A stretch of DNA of 64,000 nucleotides. It comes from CAYFPX01 sp964519895 (GTDB taxonomy: Bacteria; Myxococcota_A; UBA796; CAJQPC01). The position numbers were made by a program, and so were the translations under genes. Shown piece after piece: positions 50,556 through 59,200 of this stretch. How positions within the stretch are numbered: the first letter of the stretch is position 1; every line of letters begins with the position of its first letter. The notes below the pieces were generated by a model, which searched no databases, was not told where the DNA came from, and saw nothing but the letters and a program-made list of their open reading frames with translations. The stretch is taken from the NCBI GenBank assembly GCA_964519895.1, contig CAZFLE010000002.1, positions 1 through 64,000 on the forward strand, given 5' to 3'.

Positions 50556-51509
50556 TCAGAGGGTCGGCACGGCCTGCACGGAGAGCACGGTGCCTTCCTG
50601 GGACGCCCGGGCGGCCGCGGCGACCAGGTCCTGGGCCAGGATGTACAGGTCCCGCGTCGCACGGCCGGTCTGCACGGTGGCCGACCAGAGGGAGCTGGGG
50701 CGTTCGGGGGCCGGCTCCGCCTGGGGCACGGGTGCTGGCGCCGGAGGGGCCGGCACCACGACGGTCGCTGGCGCCTGGGGTGTCTCCGGCGGGGCCACGA
50801 GCTCCGGTGGCACCCCGGTGTCGGTCTTGCGATCGAAGACGATGCGGACCGGCGGGGCCTTCTTGTGGATGCGGCGGCGGGGTCGGGGCGCGGGTTCCGG
50901 CTCGACCGGCGCGACCGCCGGCCGCTCCTCGGTCTTGACGATGCGCCGCCGGGGTCGCGGATCCGGCTCGGCGGCCGCGGTCGCTGGGGCCGGGGCTGCC
51001 GGGGCCGCGGGCAGCTCAGGCCGCTCGGCCAAGGGCGCGGGTCCCTGGGTCTCGATGACCTGGGCCCGAGTTCCCTTGCGGACCACGACCACCGCTGGCG
51101 CCGGCTCGAAGCGGCGCTTCTTGCGCACCCGGGGCTCTGTCCGTGGGGCTGGGAGCCCGGCCGGGGTGGCCGGCGGCGCGACCGGCGGCGGCTGAGGTTG
51201 CTCTGCGACCGGCTCTGACTGGAAGGGGGGGATGTTCCGGCGGCGCCGTGCCCCGGCGATGACCTCGGCCGTGGTCCCGAGGCTCTCGGCCAGCGCGGCA
51301 TCGGGTTCCTGGCCCAGGCGGACAAGCTGGCTGCGCAGGGACTCGGGCTCCTGGGTCAGCCCGCTGCGCTGAGCGGCCCGGCGCAGGCGGCGCGGATTGG
51401 TGTCGAACCGGCGAGCCAGCTCTCGAAGGGAGATGGTGCCATAGGCCGCCACGAATTCGGGCCACCAGGAGGCGGTCTCGGCGGACTCGTCCCTTCGATC
51501 GTCGCTCAT
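50556..51509 (-). CDS. Proline-rich protein with N-terminal helix-turn-helix
   Basis: This 317-residue protein starts at ATG 51509. Residues about 15-55 form a helix-turn-helix (AYGTISLRELARRFDTN, PRRLRRAAQRSGLT). A second similar helix pair follows (ALAESLGTTAEVIAGARRRR). About 180 residues of Pro/Ala/Val linker carry repeated basic patches (RVRKKRRF, PRPRRRIVK, PRPRRRIHKK). The C-terminal helix is YILAQDLVAAAARA. It probably binds DNA or nucleic acid through the basic patches. I do not know the family. It is convergent with the DUF1015 gene with no spacer. Confidence 0.65.
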   Translation of the reverse strand: MSDDRRDESAETASWWPEFVAAYGTISLRELARRFDTNPRRLRRAAQRSGLTQEPESLRSQLVRLGQEPDAALAESLGTTAEVIAGARRRRNIPPFQSEPVAEQPQPPPVAPPATPAGLPAPRTEPRVRKKRRFEPAPAVVVVRKGTRAQVIETQGPAPLAERPELPAAPAAPAPATAAAEPDPRPRRRIVKTEERPAVAPVEPEPAPRPRRRIHKKAPPVRIVFDRKTDTGVPPELVAPPETPQAPATVVVPAPPAPAPVPQAEPAPERPSSLWSATVQTGRATRDLYILAQDLVAAAARASQEGTVLSVQAVPTL

Positions 51510-51597
51510 GCGTCCTCCGACGTGCGCCTTAACCGGCTCAGCCTTCGGGCCAGGTGAGCCGCGAGCCGATTCGGTGGTTTTCGTTAGAGGGCGCTGC

Positions 51598-53244
51598 ATG
51601 CGCTGGTTGACCCTCTTGATCCTCCTCCTGTCGGGGCCTGTCCAGGCCCAGTCGGGGCCGTCCTGTGCCAGTCCCCACCACGCGGCCTGGACCCACCTGT
51701 ACTACCTCCAGGTCGACAGCTTCGACCGCGACGCGGCTGGCACCTGCTTCGGCCTGCCGGCCGAGCGGGCGTCCGAGGCCTCGCGGCTGGCCGTGCAGCT
51801 CAAGGACGTGCTCGACGCGAGGGGCCTGTTCGTGCCTGTGGACGACCTGTCCAAGGACCCGGACTACGGGGTCGCCGATGGCGATCCCCGGGTGATCCTG
51901 CACCCCGACCTGCCCCAGGTCGCGCTGGTCAAGCACGGAGACGACTGGGTCTACTCGCCGGCGACCATCGCCGCGATCCCGATGCTCTACAAGCGCACCT
52001 TCTCCCCGGCGGTGCGGCAGCTGCGGGACGGTCTGCCCGGGTTCTTCAGCCTGGAGCTCGCCGGCTTCGCCTTGTGGCAGGCCCTCTTCTTCACCCTGCT
52101 GCTCGGCATCGGCTGGCTCGCGGGTCGGGCGGTCAACTGGCTGCTCAAGGGCCGCCTGCAGTCCTGGGCCGACGCCCTGGGCCTGAGCCTGAACCTGGCG
52201 GTGTTCGAGCGCACCCGCCGGCCGATGCGCTGGCTGGTGATGGGCCTGGTGGTCTGGTGGCGCTCCCCGGACCTGCTGCTGTCAGTGGGCGCGTCCGGCG
52301 CGGTGCTGTTCGTGTGCAAGACGCTGGTCAGCGTCTCGGTCGTGCTGATCACCATGCGCTGGATCGACGTCTTCGCGGGGGTCTTCAAGGACCGCGCCGA
52401 CGGCACCGAGACCCGCATGGACGATCAGCTGATCCCGCTGGTCTCCCGCTTCCTCAAGCTCGCCAGCGTGCTGCTCGGGCTGGTCTGGGTCCTGGAGAAC
52501 ATGGGCGTCGACGTGGGCTCCCTGGTCGCCGGTCTGGGCATCGGTGGTCTGGCGGTGGCCTTGGCGGCCAAGGACACCCTGGCCAATGTCTTCGGGTCGC
52601 TGACCATCTTCGGGGACCGGCCCTTCCAGATCGGCGACTGGGTCGTGCTGGGCAACGGGGTCGAGGGCGTGGTCGAAGAGGTCGGCTTTCGCTCCACCCG
52701 GGTCCGCACGTTCTACAACTCGCTGGTCACCGTGCCGAACTCCGTGGTCGCCAACAGCAAGGTCGACAACATGGGGCATCGCCAATACCGCCGCTTCAAG
52801 ACCACCATCGGCGTCACCTACGACACGCCGCCCGACGTGGTCCAGGCGTTCGTCGAGGGCATCCGCGCGGTGCTCGCCGCCCAGCCCCGGATGCGTCAGG
52901 ACGTCTACGAGGTCCACCTGCGCGACTTCGGCCCGAGCTCGCTGGACATCATGGTCTACAGCTTCTTCGACGTGCCGGACTGGCACGAGGAGCTGGTCGG
53001 CCGTAGCCAGGTGATCCTGGAGATCATGCGGCTGGCCGAAGACCTGGGGGTGTCCTTTGCCTTCCCCAGCCAGTCCCTCTACCTGGAGAGCACCCCGGAC
53101 CGGCCGCTGCAGTCTCGCCAGACCCCCGATGACCTGGCCCGGCAGGTCGCCGCCTTCGGCCCGGGCGGAGGACGCAGCCGTCCCCAGGGGCCCCAGCTCA
53201 CCCACGGCTTCCTCGCCGGAGCGCGGCCGGAGCCCAAGGCCTGA
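51598..53244 (+). CDS. MscS-family mechanosensitive channel
   Basis: This 548-residue channel has a signal peptide (WLTLLILLLSGPVQAQ), a periplasmic domain (about 20-150), and membrane helices (about 155-330). The pore helix and beta domain signature are VAGLGIGGLAVALAAKDTLA, FGDRPFQIGDWV and VEEVGFRSTRVRT. The C-terminal cytoplasmic cage follows, with a Gly/Pro-rich tail. It protects against hypo-osmotic shock. The start is ATG 51598; the upstream extension to 51508 overlaps the divergent gene's start codon. Confidence 0.94.
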   Translation: MRWLTLLILLLSGPVQAQSGPSCASPHHAAWTHLYYLQVDSFDRDAAGTCFGLPAERASEASRLAVQLKDVLDARGLFVPVDDLSKDPDYGVADGDPRVILHPDLPQVALVKHGDDWVYSPATIAAIPMLYKRTFSPAVRQLRDGLPGFFSLELAGFALWQALFFTLLLGIGWLAGRAVNWLLKGRLQSWADALGLSLNLAVFERTRRPMRWLVMGLVVWWRSPDLLLSVGASGAVLFVCKTLVSVSVVLITMRWIDVFAGVFKDRADGTETRMDDQLIPLVSRFLKLASVLLGLVWVLENMGVDVGSLVAGLGIGGLAVALAAKDTLANVFGSLTIFGDRPFQIGDWVVLGNGVEGVVEEVGFRSTRVRTFYNSLVTVPNSVVANSKVDNMGHRQYRRFKTTIGVTYDTPPDVVQAFVEGIRAVLAAQPRMRQDVYEVHLRDFGPSSLDIMVYSFFDVPDWHEELVGRSQVILEIMRLAEDLGVSFAFPSQSLYLESTPDRPLQSRQTPDDLARQVAAFGPGGGRSRPQGPQLTHGFLAGARPEPKA

Positions 53245-53249
53245 TCGAG

Positions 53250-53855
53250 ATGAACCCCGAGCTGGTCCTGGTCGCAGCGATCCTGGGCGGCACCGCCGGG
53301 CTGTGCGCGTTCATCCTGGGCTGGCAGCGCTACCGGCTGCGGCGCTCCCGCCTGGACCCGGTGGTGATGGCCCATGAGGTCTCGGCCAAGCGGGTGCTCG
53401 CGACGATGGTCACCACCCTGGTCGCCGCCGGCATCGTGCCGGCCATCGCGGTCCCCCTGGATCCCGAGCGGCGCTACGGGCTGGTCGTCATGTTGGGGGT
53501 GCTCGGGGTCTCTCTGGTCGGCATTGCAGGCGCGATGTTCGGGCCCTGGCTTCGGTCCGGGACCCTGGCCCTGGACCGCGATGCCCGCTCCTTGACCCTC
53601 GAGCGAAAGGGACAGCCCCGGCTGCGCATCGACCTGCGCCTGCCCTTCGAGCTGACCGCGCTCCCCACACCGGACCCTGGGGTCGTCATCGCGGTCGAGG
53701 TGCACCAGGGGGACACGCTCATCGCCTTCAGCTACCCCTGGCCCAAGCTGCTGGATCCGGACGCAGAGCCACCCCAGGGCCGCCAGGCGCGACGCATGCC
53801 CGGCCCGCGGCTCGACCTGGCCGCCAGGGGCATCCACGAAGGGATCCAGCCCTGA
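53250..53855 (+). CDS. Membrane protein, unknown function
   Basis: This 201-residue protein has three hydrophobic helices (LVLVAAILGGTAGLCAFILGW, VLATMVTTLVAAGIVPAIAV, LVVMLGVLGVSLVGIAGAMFG) and then a soluble beta-rich domain (TLALDRDARSLTLERKG, VIAVEVHQGDTLIAFSYPW). It is 5 nt after the MscS stop, so probably co-transcribed. No family recognised. Confidence 0.7.
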   Translation: MNPELVLVAAILGGTAGLCAFILGWQRYRLRRSRLDPVVMAHEVSAKRVLATMVTTLVAAGIVPAIAVPLDPERRYGLVVMLGVLGVSLVGIAGAMFGPWLRSGTLALDRDARSLTLERKGQPRLRIDLRLPFELTALPTPDPGVVIAVEVHQGDTLIAFSYPWPKLLDPDAEPPQGRQARRMPGPRLDLAARGIHEGIQP

Positions 53856-53865
53856 TGGGGCGTGG

Positions 53866-54945
53866 TCAGCCCCGGGTGCGCTCGAACTCCCCCATGAACC
53901 CTACCAGGGCGTCGACACTGGCATCGGGGCAGGCGTTGTAGGTGCTGGCCCGCAGGCCCCCCACGCTCCGGTGGCCCTTGATGCCGCTGATGTCTGCGGC
54001 CAGACCCTCCTGGACCATCACGGGCTCCAGGTCGCTGTCCGCGAGGCGCCAGGTGATGTTCATGTCGCTGCGGCTGTCCCTCGCCGCGTGGGGCTGCCAG
54101 AAGTCCGAGCTGTCGAGCACGTCGTAGATCTTCTGGGCCTTGGCCCGGTTCCGCGCCGCGACGGTGTCCATGCCCTGGTCTTCGATCCAGGCCAGCACCC
54201 GCTCCAGCACGAAGATGCCCAGGGTGTTCGGGGTGTTGAACAGGCTGCCCTTGCCCAGGTGCACGCCGTAGCTGAGCATGTCGGGCACCTGGGTGGCGGT
54301 CGCCGCCCGCGCCATCGCCCAAGGGCTCAGGATCACCACTGTCACGCCGCTCGGCCCCAGGTTCTTCTGGGCACCGGCGAAGATCACGTCGTGGGCAGCG
54401 GCGTCGATGGACCGGCTGGCGATGTCAGACGACATGTCGCACACCAGCCGCCCGTCCGGCACGGGGGCTCCCGCGAACTGGGTCCCGAAGATGGTGTTGT
54501 TGGTGCAGTAGTAGGTGTAGACCGCGCTGGGGTCGCGCTCCCAGGAGCCAGAGGCCGGTAGCTGCCGGTAGGTGTCGGACTTGCCGCTGAAGGGCACCCG
54601 CGCGGTGCCGAAGTGACCGGCCTGCTTGATGCTCTTGGCTGTCCAGGCGCCGGTGTCCAGGTAGTCGGCCGAGCCGCCCTGGAGGATGTTCTGGGCGATC
54701 ATTGCGAACTGAAGCGACGCGCCACCCTGGAGGAACAGCACCTGGTGGTCGTCCGGCACCCCGAGCACCCGCCGCAGCCGGGCCATGGCGCTGCGCACGA
54801 TGTCGTCAAAGGTCTGGGAGCGGTGGGAGATCTCCATCAGGCCGATGCCGGATCCGTGGAGGTCGTTCAGCTGGGCCTTGAGCTCCTCGATCACGGAGAC
54901 GGGGAGCACGGCGGGGCCAGCGGAGAAGTTGTGCTTGCGGGTCAT
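53866..54945 (-). CDS. serC: Phosphoserine aminotransferase
   Basis: This 359-residue class V aminotransferase catalyses step two of serine synthesis: 3-phosphohydroxypyruvate to phosphoserine with glutamate. Family hallmarks are NFSAGPAVLPVSVIEE, GLMEISHRSQTFDDI, FLQGGASLQFAMIAQN, the PLP Lys in FAGAQKNLGPSG, and SLFNTPNTLGIFVL. It is 18 nt downstream of serA on the same strand, giving a serA-serC operon. The presence of both genes means the organism can make serine from 3-phosphoglycerate. Confidence 0.97.
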   Translation of the reverse strand: MTRKHNFSAGPAVLPVSVIEELKAQLNDLHGSGIGLMEISHRSQTFDDIVRSAMARLRRVLGVPDDHQVLFLQGGASLQFAMIAQNILQGGSADYLDTGAWTAKSIKQAGHFGTARVPFSGKSDTYRQLPASGSWERDPSAVYTYYCTNNTIFGTQFAGAPVPDGRLVCDMSSDIASRSIDAAAHDVIFAGAQKNLGPSGVTVVILSPWAMARAATATQVPDMLSYGVHLGKGSLFNTPNTLGIFVLERVLAWIEDQGMDTVAARNRAKAQKIYDVLDSSDFWQPHAARDSRSDMNITWRLADSDLEPVMVQEGLAADISGIKGHRSVGGLRASTYNACPDASVDALVGFMGEFERTRG

Positions 54946-54963
54946 CGGTGCCTCGAGCGGAGG

Positions 54964-56184
54964 TCAGGTGAGGGGCACGAGCTTGGCGTCGAAGACCGCG
55001 TCGGCGTCGCCGATCAGCCTCAGGACCGCGGCGGGGGGTTCGCCCACGACCTGGATCCGGGCACAAGCCGCCCGGGCCCGACCCGACTCGCCCGCCTTGA
55101 AGATGATGTTCTCCATCTGCTCGACGTTGATGGCCGCTTCTCTCAGCAGGTCCAGGATCGCCGCCAGCACGCCGACCTCGTCCCGGTGGCGCACGACCAA
55201 CAGGTGGGTCGCGGGGGTGCGCTCGGCCAGGTTCACGCAGTTCGTCACCGACCCGGTCGTCGCGTAGTTGGCGATGATCGCCGTGGCCGCCTGGGCGACG
55301 GCCTCCTGGGCCTGGTCTGTCGACGCGCCGACATGGTGGGTGCCGTAGACCCCGGGCAAGGCCGCCAGCTGGGACTGCCAGGCCCCGTCGCCCGAAGGCT
55401 CGCCCACGAAGACGTCCAGGCCTGCCCGGATGCCCTTGACCTGGACGGCGGCGGCCAGGGCGGCCTCGTCGACCACGTCGCCCCGGCTGGTGTTGACGAA
55501 GATGGCGCCCGGCCGCATGGCCTCGAAGATGGACTCGCCCACAAATCCCAGGGTCGACGCGTTCAGCGCCAGGTGCACGCTGATGACGTCGGCCACCCGG
55601 GCCACGTCGATGGCATGGGCCGCCCGCCGGCAGCCCATCGCTTCGGCCTGGTCTGCGCTCAGGGAGCGGCTCCAGGCCACGACGTCCATGCCAAAGGCCT
55701 TGCCTAGCGCGATGACCTCGCGGCCGATGGTGCCGCACCCGATCACGCCCAGCGTGCGGCCGTGCAGTCCCCGGGCCTTGGCATAGGTCTTCTTCTTCCA
55801 CTGGCCGGCACGCAGGTCCGCCACGCCGTCGGCGACCCGGCGGTCGGCGTTCAGGATGTGCGCAAAGGCCAGCTCGGCCACAGCCGTCGCGTTCTTGCCA
55901 GGGCAATTCGCCACGTAGACCCCCCGGGAAGACGCCGTGCCCAGGTCGATGGTGTTGACCCCCGCACCGGCTCGAACCACCAGGGACAGGCGCTGGGCGG
56001 CCTCGAAGTCTGCGCCGGTGACCTTTGTGCTGCGCACCACGAGCACGTCCGGGTCCACCTGGGCCAGTGCGTCGGTCAGGGCAGGGCCTTTGAGCGCGGC
56101 GTTGACCACCACTTCGCACTCGGCCTCCTGGAGCGCGGTGCGCGCGGCGTCGGGCAGCTTGTCGGCGATCAGGACTCGGAGCAT
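54964..56184 (-). CDS. serA: D-3-phosphoglycerate dehydrogenase
   Basis: This 406-residue enzyme catalyses the first step of serine synthesis. It has LVVRAGAGVNTID, the NAD loop GVIGCGTIGREVIALG, Arg in FVNTSRGDVVDE, Glu in GLDVFVGEP, and the catalytic His in YGTHHVGAST. A C-terminal ACT domain (HLLVVRHRDEVGVLAAILDL, NVEQMENIIF) suggests serine feedback control. The short form lacks the extra ASB domain. The start is the ATG at 56184; upstream codons are shadow. It precedes serC. Confidence 0.97.
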   Translation of the reverse strand: MLRVLIADKLPDAARTALQEAECEVVVNAALKGPALTDALAQVDPDVLVVRSTKVTGADFEAAQRLSLVVRAGAGVNTIDLGTASSRGVYVANCPGKNATAVAELAFAHILNADRRVADGVADLRAGQWKKKTYAKARGLHGRTLGVIGCGTIGREVIALGKAFGMDVVAWSRSLSADQAEAMGCRRAAHAIDVARVADVISVHLALNASTLGFVGESIFEAMRPGAIFVNTSRGDVVDEAALAAAVQVKGIRAGLDVFVGEPSGDGAWQSQLAALPGVYGTHHVGASTDQAQEAVAQAATAIIANYATTGSVTNCVNLAERTPATHLLVVRHRDEVGVLAAILDLLREAAINVEQMENIIFKAGESGRARAACARIQVVGEPPAAVLRLIGDADAVFDAKLVPLT

Positions 56185-56210
56185 CGCGGCCTCTGGGAAG
56201 GCCGTCCCAG

Positions 56211-59200
56211 CTAACGCGACCTCCGCCGGACCGAGAGGGCCAGCAGTCCACCCAGCCAGAGGCCGAGCCCCCGCCCCGGGGCGCTCGCGCAGCCCGCGCT
56301 GCTGTCGCACTCCTGCCGTGGATCCCCGAGCACCAGGGGATCGGTGTCGTCGCAGTCCCCCTCCAGCTCAGAGAAGCCGTCCCGGTCGTTGTCCACGTCG
56401 ATCCAGTTGCCGAGCGCCCCTCCGAACACCCCCAGATCGTTCGGGGTGCCGTCTGCGTCGGGGTCGTCGTCGGGCCCAGCGTCCAGGGCCGGGCTGTCGT
56501 GGTCCAGCCTCAGGTCGGCGGCCCTCAGGTACTCGGCGTCCCAGGGATCCAGGAGGAAGCGTGGCTCGTCGTAGACCAGGTCCAGAGGGAACTCCGTCAC
56601 AGGCATGACTCCGGAGCCATCGGGGGCCAGGCTGCGGTACATCGAGACCTGGTAGTCGCAGGCGCCCCCGCTCATGCAGTCGATGGGGGTGCGCCAGCTG
56701 CCGCCTTCGGGACGCCAGTCCAGGATCGTCGACTCCAGGCGCACCGAGCCGTGTTGGAGGGTGAACGCGGCCCGGGCGTCGGGGTCCGGGTACCCGAGCA
56801 CGCTGTTGCGGGCGGTGAAGGTCCCGTCGACGAGCTCCAGGACAGCCCGGGCCCCCAGGCTGAAGAAGCTCTGGCCGTCGAAGGCGCCGTCGTAGATGCG
56901 GAAGCTGGTGTCCCCACCGACCATCCGGACACGCCGCATGGTCACACGGCTCCCGTCCCAGATCTCGATGCCGGCGTACCCGGTCTCGACCCACAGGGTG
57001 ACCTCGTCCAGCGTCACGTGGGCGCCGTCGGTCACCTTGAGGGTCGGCGCCCCCTGGGTCCCGTCGATGCTGGCGTCCAGGGTGCCGCCCTGGGACCGGA
57101 GGGTCAGGTCCTTGTCCACCACCAGGGAGCCCTTGTAGTTGTCCGACTCCAGCACCAGCACCGTGCCGCTGCCGACCAGGTTGATGAAGTCCTGGAGCAG
57201 GGCGTCCTTGGGGACGAGCACCTCGTCATAGGTGTGGATCTGCACGGTGGCCGTGTCGGTATAGGCCCCAGCCTGCACGGTCACGCTGAGCCACCAGGTC
57301 CCAGCCACGTCGGGGACCAGGACGACCTCGGGCCCGCTGCCGACCACTTCTGCCGTCGCAGTCGCCGGCTTGATGAGGTCCCAGGTGAAGGTCAGGTCCT
57401 GGCCCCCCGCTGCCCCGCTGGAGCGGGCGTTGGCCCGCACCCGCTGGCCCAGTGCCGGCGAGGGCACGTCGACGGAGAGGCGGGCGGTGACGGGCACCTC
57501 GCCGGCGTCCAGGGGGTCGGGGTCCACCCGGTCGTCCAGGCCGTCGTCGTCGCTGTCGGGGTCGTTGGGATCGGTGCCCCAGGTCCACTCGGTGAGGTTG
57601 TCGACCGCGTCGCCGTCCGGGTCGCCTGTCGGCTTGGAGACGCTGTGCAGAGCCTCCCAGGCGTCGTTCATGCCGTCGCTGTCAGCGTCGACGGCCCAGG
57701 CCTTGCCGCCCCCGGTGTAGCCGACGTCCTCGGGGGAGTCGTCCACGTCGGACACGGACGCGGAGCCGCCGTCCCAGAGCACGCTGCCGGGCCAAGGCTG
57801 CAGGATCGCCACCGCTGGATCAGGGTCGGTCAGGATGAATGGCCGCTCGCCCAGGCCGGTGACCGAGCTGCCCCGGACCTCGTCGGCGAACAGGTAGAGC
57901 GAGCCGGTGACGTTGGTGTCCAGGCGGCCCGTGGCGACCGACGCAGCGAGCTGTCCCGATGCGTACAGGTTGCCGTCGACGGTGATGTTGCGGGCGTCGG
58001 TGTCGTACAGGGACGCGCCCTGCCCGTCGACCAGCACGGCCCGGTGGCGGCCCCCGTGGGCGATCCACTCGCCGTCCAGGACGGCGACCCCGTACACGTT
58101 CGCGTCGACCGTGTAGAGCGAGCCCTGGACCACCAGGTCCTCGATGCCACCGGCGCCCGACCACAGATCCCCGTCGATCACCGTCCCAGCGCCGACGCCC
58201 ACCAGCTCGGTCCGCGTCCCGCGCAGGTCGACCGGGCCGGTCCACGTGCCTTCGCCCAGCACGATCCGGTGGTGGTCCTGGGCCTCGGCCAGCGCCTGGT
58301 CCAGATCGTCTGCGTCCCCAGGCACCACCAGCTCTTCGGTCGCGATCATGCTCGCCGCGCCCGTGCTCGCCCCGTCGCCACAGGTCAGGGTCCAGCCCAG
58401 GGACCAGGCCCCCGAGATCTGCGTGCCTTCGGTCCGCGGGTTGTCCGGGGTCTCGTCGTCCCAGGTCAGCGCACACGCGTCGCCGTCGGGGTCGGACGTC
58501 CACGTCACCTCGAGCACGGCGTCTTCGCCCACGTCGACCCGGTCGTGGTCCACCGTCGCCACCGGGTGGTGGTCGCTCGGATCCGCCGGGTCGTCGCCGT
58601 CGAGCAGCTCGGTCAGGTCGTGCACGCCGTCGCCGTCGGAGTCCCAGGCGTCGTCGCGGCTGCCCAGCATCCACTCGGTCGACGCGGCGATGCCGTCGCC
58701 GTCTTCGTCGGCGTCCGGATCGGCCAGCGTCAGCTCGTCTTCCAGGGACAGGCGGCCCGCAAAGGCGCCGAGATCCGGCCGCACCCGGTCGGCCGAGGCT
58801 TCGCGGATGTCCCCGGCCCGGCGGGCTACCGAGTCCAGGGACAGCCGGCCGTCGCTCCCGATGGCTTCGGTGTCGGACAGCCAGGGCAGGCCCACCCCGC
58901 ACTGGCTCTCCCCGGGCCCAGCGCCGGCGAGGTAGGCGAGCGTGGGCGGCTCGTCGAGGTTGCACTGGTTGAAGACCTGGTCGTCGCTGTCGCTGAAGTA
59001 GCTCCCTTCGACCACGAGCCGATCGGCCTGGATGCTCAGGGCTGAGTTGGCGCTCTCTTGGGCGACGGTGACGTGGCGCAGGCGGACCCGGGAGTTCTGG
59101 GTGGTTCCCAGGCCGCCGTTGTAGGGCGACGACAGCAACACCCCTTCGAGGGACAGGGTGGTGGAGTCCACCCAGACCGGCGAGTAGTCGGCGGTCAGCT

